Below are positions 8,704 through 17,233 of a stretch of DNA of 64,000 bases, piece after piece. The notes below the pieces were generated by a model. The model saw only the letters and a program-made list of their open reading frames with translations. It ran no database searches and was not told the origin of the DNA. Origin of the DNA: Chthonomonadaceae bacterium (GTDB taxonomy: Bacteria > Armatimonadota > Fimbriimonadia > Fimbriimonadales > Fimbriimonadaceae); assembly GCA_015709495.1 (NCBI GenBank), contig CP054189.1:1860001-1924000 (forward strand). Reading direction: 5' to 3'. Each line of letters opens with the position of its first letter. Position 1 is the stretch's first letter. The position numbers and the translations under genes are program-made.

Positions 8704-9027
8704 TCAGCGGACTTCGAGCAGCTCGACTTCGAACTCGAGCGGGGTATTCGGAGGGATCACCCCTCCCGCGCCGCGCTCTCCATAAGCCAGCGAACTCGGA
8801 ATGCTCAGAGTCCTCTTTCCGCCCACGCGCATCCCCGCGACTCCGAGGTCCCAGCCCTTGATCACTTGACCTGCGCCCAGCGTAAACGTGAAGGGCCCAC
8901 GTCCCACGCTCGAATCAAAAGTCTTTCCATCGAGAAACCGGCCCGTATAGTGAACGCTAATCGTCTTGCCAACGGTGGCTTCAACGCCGGTTCCTACCTC
9001 GACGTCGGTCGTCGTCAGTTCATCCAT
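8704..9027 (-). CDS. FKBP-type peptidyl-prolyl cis-trans isomerase
   Basis: A single FKBP domain of 107 residues that catalyses proline isomerisation during protein folding. The signature residues are intact: VHYTGRFLDGKTFDSS, FTLGAGQVIKGWDLGV, and the closing AYGERGAGGVIPPNTPLEFEV. There is no signal peptide, so it should be cytosolic unless a longer form exists. CATAAT ends 5 nt before the ATG, suggesting its own leaderless start inside the gene cluster. The two M16 peptidase genes follow closely downstream. Confidence 0.95.
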   Translation of the reverse strand: MDELTTTDVEVGTGVEATVGKTISVHYTGRFLDGKTFDSSVGRGPFTFTLGAGQVIKGWDLGVAGMRVGGKRTLSIPSSLAYGERGAGGVIPPNTPLEFEVELLEVR

Positions 9028-9032
9028 GCCTC

Positions 9033-9038
9033 ATTATG
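9033..9038 (-). promoter_or_regulatory. -10 hexamer of a probable leaderless FKBP promoter
   Basis: Minus-strand CATAAT, then GAGGC, then the ATG at 9027. The 5-nt spacing equals that at guaB and glyA. Confidence 0.5.
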
Positions 9039-9065
9039 AACGGGCTGGCGAGGGCCTGCCCGACC

Positions 9066-9809
9066 CTAATGGAAGTAGCTCGCCCCGTTGATATCGATCA
9101 CGACGCCGCTCAAGTATCGCGCCTCTTCCGAAAGCAAGAACCGGCAAGCGGCTGCGCAATCTTCGGGAGTCGCCATTCGCCCAAGAGGGATTCCGGCAAG
9201 GATTTCGCCGAGCCGATCCTCCATGCCTTCGCGCGCCATCGCGGTCTCCGTCCAGCCGGGCGCGATCCCGAAGAACAGTACGTTCTGCGAGGCGAGTTCG
9301 GCGGCGAGGCTCCGAGTCAGATTCGTCAGGGCCGCCTTGGAGGCCGCGTACGTCGCTGCGCCCGCCTCTCCCTTAAAGCCGACCCGGCTCGAGACGTTGA
9401 GAACCTTGCCCTCACCCTGGACGCGAAAATGGGGGATCGCGGCCCGTATGAGCCGAACCGGCGCTTCGAAGTTGACGGCAAAGGTCTTGCGCAGGTTGGT
9501 CTCGAAGACCGCCTCCGAAGCGCCCGCGAAGTCGAGCGGGAGATAAACGCCTGCGTTGTTGACGAGCGCATGGAGCGGCCCGTCCGCAACCACTTGGGCG
9601 AGAAGGGAGTCAGCGCGAGAGGGGTCCGAAAGGTCGGCGATGTAGCTGCCCGCAGCCTGATTCCCCACGGCGCGCTCGGACTCTTCGAGGTCCTTTCCCG
9701 GATGCGATCCGTGCAGCGCGACCTGCCATCCAGCTTCTGCGAGCGACCTCGCTATCGCCCTGCCGATTCCCCGAGACGAGCCTGTGACCAAGACACGCGA
9801 GCTACCCAT
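9066..9809 (-). CDS. Short-chain dehydrogenase/reductase (FabG-like)
   Basis: Classical SDR of 247 residues with a Rossmann cofactor motif TGSSRGIG at residues 9-16, NNAG at 84-87, catalytic Ser near 140, and Tyr154/Lys158 in YAASK. The TGSSRG glycine loop with following Arg favours NADP(H). It is similar to 3-oxoacyl-ACP reductases, but no fatty-acid synthesis genes are nearby, so the substrate stays open. TACAAT sits 6 nt before the ATG, suggesting independent leaderless transcription although the permease gene lies 21 nt upstream. Confidence 0.9.
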   Translation of the reverse strand: MGSSRVLVTGSSRGIGRAIARSLAEAGWQVALHGSHPGKDLEESERAVGNQAAGSYIADLSDPSRADSLLAQVVADGPLHALVNNAGVYLPLDFAGASEAVFETNLRKTFAVNFEAPVRLIRAAIPHFRVQGEGKVLNVSSRVGFKGEAGAATYAASKAALTNLTRSLAAELASQNVLFFGIAPGWTETAMAREGMEDRLGEILAGIPLGRMATPEDCAAACRFLLSEEARYLSGVVIDINGASYFH

Positions 9810-9815
9810 GCGGCC

Positions 9816-9821
9816 ATTGTA
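9816..9821 (-). promoter_or_regulatory. -10 hexamer of a probable leaderless SDR promoter
   Basis: Minus-strand TACAAT, then GGCCGC, then ATG 9809. The 6-nt spacing excludes a normal ribosome-binding site. Confidence 0.5.
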
Positions 9822-9830
9822 CTGGACGGC

Positions 9831-10643
9831 TCACATCCCGACGCCGGTGTAATACTTGAGCCCCTTGCGCCAAAGGACTTGGGAAACGGCGTAAATCACC
9901 ACGATCCAAACGGCCTGGATCATCAGCGTTTTGTGCGACTCCGGACCCTCCAGCTTGCCGATGAGGATCTCCGTCGGCGCCCCGGCTGTGTAGTAGAAGG
10001 GCATCCATTTCGATGCGCTCTGGGCCCAACCAGGAAGCAAGGAAAGAGGGAACAGGTACCCCGACAAGAACAGGTGAGGCACGTAATAAAGCTCGAAAAC
10101 GGCCATCGCCTCTTGCGTAAACAGCGCGATCATTCCCATCGCCATGACGAACACGAAGCTCACAAGGTGCCCCAGAACCATCGAGGCCCACAGTTCCCAC
10201 CCAAGGTAGACGGTAGCGCCTTCGAGGAAGCTCCGGTAGAGCGCAAGAAGCGCGATCAGGAACGGAACCGTAAAGGCCATGCGGATGCACCGCCACGAGA
10301 GGTTACGAAAGAAGGTGTACTGATAAAACGAAATCGGTCGGATGAGGTAGGTAGAAAAGATGCCCTCGCGTATCTCGATGGCGACTTCCCACATGATGTG
10401 GCTGTTGACGAACGATCCAAGGATCAGCATTCCGAGGTAGTAGAGGACGAAGTCGGAGGTTCTGAGTCCCGCGATGGGGCCGCCCGAGCTTGCCGCCGCC
10501 CACACGAGGGGCATGGTGATGGCCGTCGTAAGGTCCGTCAGGATCCAAATGATGCCGCTCGCGCGATACGCGATGCCGTCTTGCACGAAGATGGCAAATA
10601 GCGCCCACCACTTTCGAATCGCGACTCTGGCTCCAATAGGCAT
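9831..10643 (-). CDS. ABC-2 family transporter permease
   Basis: A 270-residue permease with six predicted membrane segments, matching the ABC-2 permease subfamily of PF06182 type. The conserved pattern includes the N-terminal amphipathic KWWALFAIFVQDGIAYR, the loop EIREGIFSTYLIRPIS, and LPGWAQSASKWMPFYY near the C-terminus. ATG 10643 is chosen because the preceding 36 codons are charged and unlike a permease. TAGAAT and TATAGT hexamers lie 10 and 15 nt before it. No ATPase or second permease is adjacent, so it must pair with subunits encoded elsewhere. Confidence 0.85.
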   Translation of the reverse strand: MPIGARVAIRKWWALFAIFVQDGIAYRASGIIWILTDLTTAITMPLVWAAASSGGPIAGLRTSDFVLYYLGMLILGSFVNSHIMWEVAIEIREGIFSTYLIRPISFYQYTFFRNLSWRCIRMAFTVPFLIALLALYRSFLEGATVYLGWELWASMVLGHLVSFVFVMAMGMIALFTQEAMAVFELYYVPHLFLSGYLFPLSLLPGWAQSASKWMPFYYTAGAPTEILIGKLEGPESHKTLMIQAVWIVVIYAVSQVLWRKGLKYYTGVGM

Positions 10644-10805
10644 TGCAGACGAGATTCTACTATACCGTCGCCAAGCACCTCGAGTGGCTCGCCAGGGGCC
10701 CCTCCGACGTTCACGCTTGCAGCCGACGCACAAAGGATGGCTGCTCGACACGAATAGGATACATCTATGTCAAGCATGAAAAACTCACCCATATTGGGAA
10801 ATCTG

Positions 10806-10814
10806 TGTTACACT
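10806..10814 (+). promoter_or_regulatory. Extended -10 promoter element before the MauE/DsbA-like gene
   Basis: TGTTACACT has the extended -10 form TGn plus a TACACT hexamer and lies 9 nt before ATG 10824. No good -35 is seen, as is common for extended -10 promoters. It argues against the in-frame ATG at 10767, which is upstream of it. Confidence 0.4.
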
Positions 10815-10823
10815 TCTTTCACG

Positions 10824-12041
10824 ATGCGAGGAAGAGGACGAGAGCATCGACCGATGAGCAACGCTCCGGAGGAACGCTCGCCATCTGCGCCCCCCCCAGG
10901 GAGTGAGCTTGTGGAGGGTCAACAGACCACCGCAGTACGCCGTCGGCCCAATCGTAAGGGAGCTTTGACCCTGTTTCCGCGGGGTCGTTCTTGGACAGTG
11001 AATCCGAGAATGTGGGTGGGAGCATGGGCGTGGATTCTGGTCTGTATTGCGCTCTGGGTTGCCGCAAGCCTGAAGATTCTGCGATTCGGGCTGTTTCTTG
11101 AGTATCTATCGAGCGTGACTCAGTTGTCGGCGCCTCTGCTGATCGTCGGCGCTTTGGGGCTCGTTGCGGCTGAACTCGGACTCCCCATTGCATCGCTAAG
11201 GCCAGGCTGGTTTCGGACCTGCAGTTTTCTGGCAGGGGGACTCTTTCTGGTCTTCGCCACGTTTCACTTCGTCCGCTGGGCAATCGGAGATCCGCTTCCG
11301 TGCGCTTGCTTCGGCGCGCTCGTGCCGTTGTCGGCGGCTCAGTTTGCCGCAGTTGATCTTGGACTCGCCGTGGCCGCGTTCGCCGCAGGTTCGTGCCTTA
11401 CGAAGCCGCAAATCGCAACCGACAAGAACCAGCGGTCGACTTGGTTCGCGCTCACGATGTGGACGGGCGCGGCCGCCCTCCTATGCTTGACGATGTTGAA
11501 GGTTGTAACGACCGCAACAGGGACGGCCACAACTGACTTTCGCCGGGTGTCGATCGATGCGCACGCGTTTGAATCTGGCCGGGCGGTCCTGCGTCAGGGG
11601 AACGTCCCGGGACGCCTCATTGTTGTTTTCGGAGACTATGAATGTCCCTACACGCGTAGCTTGTTGTTGAGTCCGGTTTGGGCACAGGTGCTGGCCGACG
11701 ATCGGATTACCGTTCAATGGCGCGAACTGCCCTTGACCAACCTCCATCCCCGCGCGCTTTCTCTCGCTTGTCTGTCCAAGAGGTTGTTGCTGCGCAGTGA
11801 GTTGCATACCCAGCAGGCCGAACTTATGGCGCTCGCCGAATCAGCCAATGGCCCATTGATGGCCGGCTTTCCCGCTGATGAGGTAGCAACACTTCAAGAC
11901 CTGGTGAAGCAGGATGTCGAGATTGCCCATCGATTGGGGCTCCGCGCAACTCCGCTCGTTCTTGCCGTTCGCGATGGAGCGGTCGTTCACGTCAGCGACT
12001 TAGAACACGCTCTTCGATTCTGTACAGGAGAAAAAACATGA
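10824..12041 (+). CDS. MauE/DoxX-like membrane protein fused to a DsbA-like thioredoxin domain
   Basis: 405 residues. After a basic 55-residue cytosolic N-terminus come four to five membrane helices with MauE-family features (AASLKILRFGLFLEYL and the CxCFG motif in PCACFGAL), then a fifth helix. The C-terminal 150 residues form a thioredoxin-like domain with VVFGDYECPYTRSLLL and a cis-Pro loop ATPLVLAV. MauE proteins help form disulfides in exported partners. Here the usual CPYC is CPYT, so only one active-site thiol remains. The stop overlaps the ATG of the Cys-rich peptide gene (ATGA), which makes that peptide the likely client. ATG 10854 is an alternative start. Lower GC than flanks. Confidence 0.7.
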   Translation: MRGRGREHRPMSNAPEERSPSAPPPGSELVEGQQTTAVRRRPNRKGALTLFPRGRSWTVNPRMWVGAWAWILVCIALWVAASLKILRFGLFLEYLSSVTQLSAPLLIVGALGLVAAELGLPIASLRPGWFRTCSFLAGGLFLVFATFHFVRWAIGDPLPCACFGALVPLSAAQFAAVDLGLAVAAFAAGSCLTKPQIATDKNQRSTWFALTMWTGAAALLCLTMLKVVTTATGTATTDFRRVSIDAHAFESGRAVLRQGNVPGRLIVVFGDYECPYTRSLLLSPVWAQVLADDRITVQWRELPLTNLHPRALSLACLSKRLLLRSELHTQQAELMALAESANGPLMAGFPADEVATLQDLVKQDVEIAHRLGLRATPLVLAVRDGAVVHVSDLEHALRFCTGEKT

Positions 12042-12397
12042 AAACTAGGAAACATCTCGTCATCGCCAGTTGCGCCGTTGCTTGTGCCGCAACTGCATTT
12101 GCCGCTTGCCCCGGACCTACAGCACCCCAATGGAACGGTCTAGTGGGCAAGTGCGTCCAGGGGTTTTGGATTAGATACTGCCAAGATACGGAATTGGACG
12201 TGGACGGTGGATGTCTGGGAAATACGCAGAACAACAAGTGCAATACGTCGCAGATGTCCGAGCCCAAGCTAGTCTATCACCCCCAGTACAGCGGACAGTG
12301 TACTCTTGACCAAAGTACAAACCCTTGCGTGTTTTGGTATCAGGATGGTTACATTTCCTATCACATTGGAAATCTCGACATGAGGTTTTACTGCTAA
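12038..12397 (+). CDS. Small secreted eight-cysteine protein
   Basis: 119 residues with a clear signal peptide (KHLVIASCAVACAATAFA, probable cleavage after AFA). The mature chain of about 96 residues has eight cysteines, the last being the C-terminal residue, and is rich in Tyr, Trp, Asn and Gln. An AGGAG ribosome-binding site lies 7 nt before the ATG, which overlaps the MauE/DsbA-like stop. An even Cys count beside a disulfide-forming protein suggests an extracellular disulfide-knotted product. I do not recognise the family. The following two genes encode anchored and pilin-like exported proteins. Confidence 0.75.
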   Translation: MKTRKHLVIASCAVACAATAFAACPGPTAPQWNGLVGKCVQGFWIRYCQDTELDVDGGCLGNTQNNKCNTSQMSEPKLVYHPQYSGQCTLDQSTNPCVFWYQDGYISYHIGNLDMRFYC

Positions 12398-12409
12398 TTT
12401 GGGCCTTCG

Positions 12410-13366
12410 GTGAATTGGACTTTCGGTAGCGTTCGAGTGATCCTCTACTGGCGAGTATTGGCATTCTTTGTGATCGCCTTTGCGGCGGTAGGTTATGCGC
12501 AAACGACACAGGGTGCCAACTGGCAGGTGCGCTTCAAGGTGGATTCTATACAGCCCGAGAGTCTGCATCTCGGTGAACTGACCATCGTTCATAAGGGTGA
12601 AAGGTGGCTTATCTTGTACAAGGGTCCAAAGTACGAGTTGAGTTGCTTGTATACTCCTGATTGGACGCTTTCTTGTGGTGCAAGATTGCCAACCGGGATG
12701 GCGTTCCTCCTTCCACCTCAGGCGACTGGACGGGTGCCTTTCGTCCCTCCGCTGTCCGAAGGTCTTCTTCCATGGGACTTGTACCCCGCGCCCGACCTCG
12801 CAACGAGGGGCGTCCAGGTGCAGGTGACGAACCTAGATGCAATCGCCGAAGCACCTCATCTGGTTGTGGAACCCGCCAGCATCCAGTGGCTGGAGTCCGG
12901 GCTGTCACCTCCGGTTCGGGAGGTCATAACCTTTCGAAACGGCGTAATCAAAGACGTATGGTTGTTCAGCGATTATCGTACCCATCAAGGCATGCATGTT
13001 CCCGGCCGCATCGAACGGCTGAAGCGCAAAGCCTCGGGAGTCGACATTCCATCGGACCAGCGGATTGTGTGGACGTTTGTGGCCTTCGAATCACCGTCGA
13101 AGCTTCAACTCGAAGATGCTGCGATTATCGCCAACGGTGCCGCGATTCAGGACAATCGCGACCCGTATCAACCTACCCACTTCGTTTTCGGGCACGTTGA
13201 AGGGCCGTTACTCGAACAGGCGTCGTACGCGGCCGAGGACACGCTTGACAGCCGTCAGAAGGAACAGGCTTCTCCCTGGTTCGCAGGCTTCGCGGCCGTC
13301 GTTGGAGCCTCCCTTGGGCTGGTGGCATCGAGAAAGGCAATCCAAACATTGTGGAGCGCAAAGTGA
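12410..13366 (+). CDS. Exported protein with C-terminal membrane anchor, weakly LolA-like
   Basis: 318 residues: an N-terminal signal (WRVLAFFVIAFAAVGYAQ), a beta-rich exported domain, and a C-terminal hydrophobic helix (FAGFAAVVGASLGLVAS) ending in basic residues. The pattern of alternating strands (ELTIVHKGERWLILYKG, REVITFRNGVIKDVWLFS) recalls LolA or outer-membrane lipoprotein-sorting folds, but this is a weak resemblance. The start is GTG 12410, with GTG 12437 a possible alternative. It lies 12 nt after the Cys-rich peptide gene and 10 nt before the pseudopilin gene, so all four genes are likely co-transcribed. Confidence 0.6.
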   Translation: MNWTFGSVRVILYWRVLAFFVIAFAAVGYAQTTQGANWQVRFKVDSIQPESLHLGELTIVHKGERWLILYKGPKYELSCLYTPDWTLSCGARLPTGMAFLLPPQATGRVPFVPPLSEGLLPWDLYPAPDLATRGVQVQVTNLDAIAEAPHLVVEPASIQWLESGLSPPVREVITFRNGVIKDVWLFSDYRTHQGMHVPGRIERLKRKASGVDIPSDQRIVWTFVAFESPSKLQLEDAAIIANGAAIQDNRDPYQPTHFVFGHVEGPLLEQASYAAEDTLDSRQKEQASPWFAGFAAVVGASLGLVASRKAIQTLWSAK

Positions 13367-13376
13367 GGATACGACA

Positions 13377-14009
13377 ATGAAAAGAACTCGAGCATTCACA
13401 CTAATTGAGATCCTAGTTGTAGTCGGGATTGTGGCGATACTCGCCGCACTCATTTTCCCTGCGGTCGCAAGATCGAAGAGAAGGGCCGTCGAAACCACTT
13501 GCATTTCGAATCTCAGGCAAATCGGCGTCGCTAATGGGCTTTACATGGTCGATTACAATGACCTCATGCCAGTTGACGTACCTGTGATTTGGGACTACAA
13601 CAAAGAATTCGTCGATCTGTTGGAGCCGTATGGCACGAAGCTGGAGCTATACGAATGCAAGAGTCGGTCCGATGGGTACCCGCGCCCTCATATCGACGTC
13701 AAATCCAGAAACGCAATCGTGTTCACTCGAGGTAACGACTTTCGGATTGTGTGGCCGGTCCTTCTTGGGACCAACTTTGTGTTTGCGTACTGTCATTGGC
13801 ACGGGCCAGACGGGGTAACTTGGCCCGGCGGCAAGGGGTTCATTCAGGCGGTGCGTGTGTCGGGCGAGGCGCAACGGATTCCCGCTGCCCAGATCGTCGT
13901 CCACGAGGACGATTGGGGCGGGTTCGGACCCGACGTCAACCCTAACTACTACCGGTGGTACCAGTTTCCGGGGGAGACGTTTCCGCCAGGGTTAGTCCAG
14001 GTCCCGTAA
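13377..14009 (+). CDS. Type IV pilin-like (pseudopilin) protein
   Basis: 210 residues with a textbook prepilin N-terminus: MKRTRAFTLIEILVVVGIV, where prepilin peptidase would cut before Phe (A-FTLIE), leaving Glu5 in place. Then CISNLRQIGVANGLYMVDYNDLMP, typical of the H/G pseudopilin class seen in Planctomycetes and Armatimonadota. The C-terminal domain is rich in Trp and Tyr, with two Cys (YECK and YCHW) that could pair. GAGGA lies about 8 nt before the ATG. Last gene of the cassette; it converges with rplE. Confidence 0.85.
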   Translation: MKRTRAFTLIEILVVVGIVAILAALIFPAVARSKRRAVETTCISNLRQIGVANGLYMVDYNDLMPVDVPVIWDYNKEFVDLLEPYGTKLELYECKSRSDGYPRPHIDVKSRNAIVFTRGNDFRIVWPVLLGTNFVFAYCHWHGPDGVTWPGGKGFIQAVRVSGEAQRIPAAQIVVHEDDWGGFGPDVNPNYYRWYQFPGETFPPGLVQVP

Positions 14010-14043
14010 ACCCTGTGGAAGGCAGTCGTCCGAACACGTCCTA

Positions 14044-14640
14044 TCAAGATTCGCGCAGGGGCAGGCCCATTTGCTTCAAGAACGCGCGGCCCTCTTCGTC
14101 GGTGCGGGCGGAGGTGCAAATGACCACGTCCATTCCTCGAATGCGGTCGAAGGTATCGTACGGGATCTCAGGAAACACAAGCTGTTCCTTGAGACCCAGA
14201 GAGTAGTTTCCTCGGCCGTCGAACGAATTCGGCGACAAGCCCTGGAAGTCGCGAATGCGAGGCAACACCACGGTACATAGCTTGTCGAGGAAGTGATAGG
14301 CGCGGTCGCCTCGCAAGGTCACCTTGCAGCCGATCTTCATCCCTTCGCGCAGCTTGAAGTTCGCAATCGACTTCTTGGCGGTCGTGATGACCGGCTTTTG
14401 CCCTGCGATCAGCGTGAGGTCGCGCAAGGAGTTCTCGAGGTTCTTGTCCGCCTTGTCGGGGTTGCCCGTACCCATGTTGATGACGATCTTTTCGAGCTTG
14501 GGGGCCTGCATGACCGTCGAGTAACTGAACTGCTGCATGAGGTTCTGGAGAACCTGCTCGCGATACAGTTTTTTGAGGCGAGGGTAGGGAAGCGCGGCGG
14601 CCTCACCTCCCGACGTTTTCTTAGATTCCTTCTTTGCCAT
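14044..14640 (-). CDS. rplE: 50S ribosomal protein uL5
   Basis: Binds 5S rRNA and joins it to the large subunit central protuberance. The 198 residues carry the uL5 core: [44 protein letters not shown], and [21 protein letters not shown] 20-residue Lys/Ser-rich N-terminal addition precedes the usual start. It is the last gene of this ribosomal run; the expected rpsN, rpsH and rplF are not downstream. The plus-strand pseudopilin gene converges instead. Confidence 0.97.
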   Translation of the reverse strand: MAKKESKKTSGGEAAALPYPRLKKLYREQVLQNLMQQFSYSTVMQAPKLEKIVINMGTGNPDKADKNLENSLRDLTLIAGQKPVITTAKKSIANFKLREGMKIGCKVTLRGDRAYHFLDKLCTVVLPRIRDFQGLSPNSFDGRGNYSLGLKEQLVFPEIPYDTFDRIRGMDVVICTSARTDEEGRAFLKQMGLPLRES

Positions 14641-14693
14641 TGTGTTGATCCTCTGCGCGGCTGATTACCGACCAGCCGCTACGGACACCGCGA

Positions 14694-15092
14694 TCAATTC
14701 GACTCTTCGTCCGGGATGATCTCGCCCGATTTCTTCGCGTACCTTTGAATCTTGCCGTCGATGACCTTTCGCCCGACCCGCGTCGGCTCAGACGACTTCG
14801 GGTCCAGCACCATTACGTTGCTGACATGAATCGGCAGCGGAATGCGCAGCCGCGTCGAGCGCTGTTCGGTCGTGCGGGCCTTGCGGTGCTTGATTCCTGC
14901 GTTGAGCGGCAGCGGTTGATCGGGGTTCTCGTCGTTCGGCTTGAGAACCAGCACTCGCTGCTTCTTCGGGTCGACTGCGGCGACGAATCCGACCTCGCCT
15001 TTGTCCTTACCTGCGATGATCTGGACCCGATCGCCCCTTCGAACTTTGAGCTTCACGGGCTTCTTTCTCTGTTTGGTTTCGGCCTTCGTCAC
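14694..15092 (-). CDS. rplX: 50S ribosomal protein uL24
   Basis: Assembly-initiating protein of the large subunit. The KOW segment VRRGDRVQIIAGKDKGEVGFV and VLVLKPNDENP identify it. It is 132 residues, longer than the usual 105 or so, owing to a Lys-rich start and a hydrophilic tail. The GTG start directly abuts the rplN stop codon, so it depends on coupled translation. Confidence 0.95.
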   Translation of the reverse strand: MTKAETKQRKKPVKLKVRRGDRVQIIAGKDKGEVGFVAAVDPKKQRVLVLKPNDENPDQPLPLNAGIKHRKARTTEQRSTRLRIPLPIHVSNVMVLDPKSSEPTRVGRKVIDGKIQRYAKKSGEIIPDEESN

Positions 15093-15464
15093 TTAGAGCA
15101 CCTCCGGAGCGAGCGAGACGATCTTCATGAAGTTTCGATCTCTCAGTTCGCGGGCCACCGGCCCGAAGATTCGGGTACCTCGTGGCTCCATGTTCTGCGG
15201 GTTGATCAGCACGCACGCGTTCTCGTCGAAGCGTAGCGTCGAGCCGTCGGCTCGGCGGATCGACTTCTTCGTTCGGACGATGACGGCTTTCACAACGTCA
15301 CCCTTCTTCACGGGCATATTCGGTGTGGCGACCTTGACGGACCCGACGATCACGTCGCCCACGCGGCCATACCTAGGCTGCGAGCCTTTCAGAACGCGTA
15401 TGCACATGACCTCTCTCGCGCCTGAATTGTCGGCGACTTTCAGTCTCGTAAACTGTTGAATCAT
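15093..15464 (-). CDS. rplN: 50S ribosomal protein uL14
   Basis: 123 residues, full length for the family: starts [16 protein letters not shown] and ends [15 protein letters not shown]. It sits at the subunit interface and contacts 16S rRNA. ATG 15464 is chosen over one seven codons upstream because it matches the family start and has GGGAAG at good spacing. It lies 51 nt after rpsQ. Confidence 0.97.
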   Translation of the reverse strand: MIQQFTRLKVADNSGAREVMCIRVLKGSQPRYGRVGDVIVGSVKVATPNMPVKKGDVVKAVIVRTKKSIRRADGSTLRFDENACVLINPQNMEPRGTRIFGPVARELRDRNFMKIVSLAPEVL

Positions 15465-15515
15465 CTCTGTACTTCCCGGGATCACCGAGCGCGGCCGCTC
15501 CTTGGGGCGAAGTCG

Positions 15516-15788
15516 TTACTTCACCTTCTGGACGATGCGCGTGACCCTCCATCTCTTTTCGCGGCTCACGGGACGCGTTTCCATGATTTCGACCACGTCT
15601 CCCACGTCGCACCCGATCTCGTCGTGAGCCTTAAACTTCTCCGTTCGTCGAACGACCTTTCCGTAGAGAGGGTGCTGGATGCGCCGCTCGATGCTCACCA
15701 CGACGGTCTTCTCCATCTTCGTCGAGGTGACGACGCCTTCACGGAACTTCCGGCGTCCGCGTTGGGCCGGGGCGGTCGGTTCGCTCAC
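15516..15788 (-). CDS. rpsQ: 30S ribosomal protein uS17
   Basis: 90 residues with the OB-fold pattern [35 protein letters not shown] and [17 protein letters not shown]. It is a primary 16S rRNA binder. Its ATG overlaps the rpmC stop by 4 nt (ATGA). Confidence 0.97.
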   Translation of the reverse strand: MSEPTAPAQRGRRKFREGVVTSTKMEKTVVVSIERRIQHPLYGKVVRRTEKFKAHDEIGCDVGDVVEIMETRPVSREKRWRVTRIVQKVK

Positions 15789-15994
15789 TGGCTCGCCCCC
15801 TTCTTCTTCTGGCTGATGAGGGTCAAGAGGCGCGCGATGTTGTGGCGGCGCACCTTGAGGCTCGCGGTGTCCGTCATCTGCCGAAACACGAGGTCGCGCC
15901 GCGCCTTGTAGAGGGCGGCTCTTTCTTCGAGCACCATCTTCTCGAGCTCGGGGACGCTCTTGTCCATCAACTCATTTGCCTTCAAGCTCTTCAT
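15785..15994 (-). CDS. rpmC: 50S ribosomal protein uL29
   Basis: 69 residues, the usual size: [20 protein letters not shown], then [20 protein letters not shown]. It lies near the exit tunnel and helps dock signal recognition particle. ATG 15994 is preferred over an in-frame TTG five codons upstream because of family length and the purine-rich AGAAAAGAAG before it. Confidence 0.95.
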   Translation of the reverse strand: MKSLKANELMDKSVPELEKMVLEERAALYKARRDLVFRQMTDTASLKVRRHNIARLLTLISQKKKGASQ

Positions 15995-16029
15995 GTCTTC
16001 TTTTCTCAACCTATTCTCGACTACCTGAC

Positions 16030-16455
16030 CTACCCTTCTGGAAGGAACGTGAAATCCGCCTTCGTCACAAACTTGGTGCGGATCGGGAGCTTATGCATCG
16101 CCAACCGCATCGCCTCTTTCGCCACGGCCTCAGGAACGCCGTCCATTTCAAACAGCACGCGGCCCGGTTTCACGACCGCCACCCATCCTTCTACGGGTGC
16201 CTTACCCTTGCCCATGCGCGTTTCAAGTGGCTTCTTCGTAAACGACTTGTCGGGGAACACCCGAATCCAGACCTTACCTCCCCTCTTGACGTGCCGCGTC
16301 ATGGCGATACGGGCGGCCTCGATCTGCCGGCTCGTGATCCAGTGCGCGTCGAGCGACATCAACCCATACGACCCGAACGCGATCGTGTTGCCCCTCGTGG
16401 CGTCACCCTTCATGCGGCCACGGTGGTGCTTGCGGTATTTGACTCGCTTAGGCAT
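16030..16455 (-). CDS. rplP: 50S ribosomal protein uL16
   Basis: 141 residues beginning [22 protein letters not shown], with RIFPDKS-type sequence [23 protein letters not shown] close to the family pattern and [15 protein letters not shown]. It shapes the A-site tRNA corridor. The start codon lies inside the end of rpsC, and an ATG two codons earlier (16461) is also possible. Confidence 0.97.
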   Translation of the reverse strand: MPKRVKYRKHHRGRMKGDATRGNTIAFGSYGLMSLDAHWITSRQIEAARIAMTRHVKRGGKVWIRVFPDKSFTKKPLETRMGKGKAPVEGWVAVVKPGRVLFEMDGVPEAVAKEAMRLAMHKLPIRTKFVTKADFTFLPEG

Positions 16456-17230
16456 CAACATCGGTCTTCACTTCCTCTGAAACGGGTACTACGCTAACGG
16501 GTTCTTCGACTGCCGCGGCCGAACTCGGCTTGACGTCCGTCATGTCCTCATCGATCCGCTCGGGGGCGATCTCCGCAAGCTTCTTCTCAGGCAGGACCTC
16601 CCCGCGGTAGATCCAAACCTTGACTCCGACCGAACCATAGATCGTGTCGGCGGTCGCAAAGCCGTAATCGATGTCCGCCCGGATCGTGTGCAGCGGAACC
16701 TTGCCGAACTTGTCCTTTTCGGTGCGGGCGATTTCGGCTCCGCCTAAGCGGCCTGAAATCTGCACTTTGATGCCGCGCCCGTTCATTCGAACCACGCGGG
16801 TGATCGACTGCCGCATGGCTCGGCGGTGGGAAACGCGCCGTTCGAGTTGAACCGCGATGTTCTCCGCCACGAGTTGGGCGTCGAGTTCGGGCTGCCGAAC
16901 TTCCGTAACGTTTACCTGAACTGACATCGTCGGGTCGAGTCTTCGGGCCTTTCGGTTCAGGATGTCGGTGATCTCATCGATGCCCTTGCCGCCCTTACCG
17001 ATGACCGCTCCGGGGCGCGAGGTGAAGACCGTGACCTTCACCCGGTTGGCGGCGCGCTCGATTTCGACGCGAGAAACCAGCCCCTTGCCAATCCGCTCCT
17101 TGATCTCGTTGCGGATGTGATGGTCCTGTAGGAGAGCCGCGCCATAGCCCTTCTTACCGTAAAACCAGTGGCTGTCAAAGCCACGGATTACGCCTACTCG
17201 AAAGCCGACAGGATTGATCTTTTGACCCAA
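16448..17230 (-). CDS. rpsC: 30S ribosomal protein uS3 with acidic tail
   Basis: 260 residues. The KH domain motif [12 protein letters not shown] and the C-terminal [31 protein letters not shown] are canonical for uS3, which lies at the mRNA entry and has helicase activity with uS4. After about residue 220 there is an unusual tail of some 40 residues rich in Glu, Val, Ser and Asp. It starts 3 nt after rplV and overlaps rplP by 8 nt. Confidence 0.97.
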   Translation of the reverse strand: MGQKINPVGFRVGVIRGFDSHWFYGKKGYGAALLQDHHIRNEIKERIGKGLVSRVEIERAANRVKVTVFTSRPGAVIGKGGKGIDEITDILNRKARRLDPTMSVQVNVTEVRQPELDAQLVAENIAVQLERRVSHRRAMRQSITRVVRMNGRGIKVQISGRLGGAEIARTEKDKFGKVPLHTIRADIDYGFATADTIYGSVGVKVWIYRGEVLPEKKLAEIAPERIDEDMTDVKPSSAAAVEEPVSVVPVSEEVKTDVDA

Positions 17231-17233
17231 GTG

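Noticed and set aside
9036-10601. 521-codon open frame on the plus strand
   Set aside because: It is antisense to the SDR and ABC permease genes, which have clear family motifs. Arg/Asp/Pro-rich composition is typical of antisense frames in GC-rich DNA.
10767-10823. Earlier in-frame ATG (10767) for the MauE/DsbA gene
   Set aside because: It lies upstream of the extended -10 element at 10806-10814, has no Shine-Dalgarno, and adds residues unlike a membrane-protein start.
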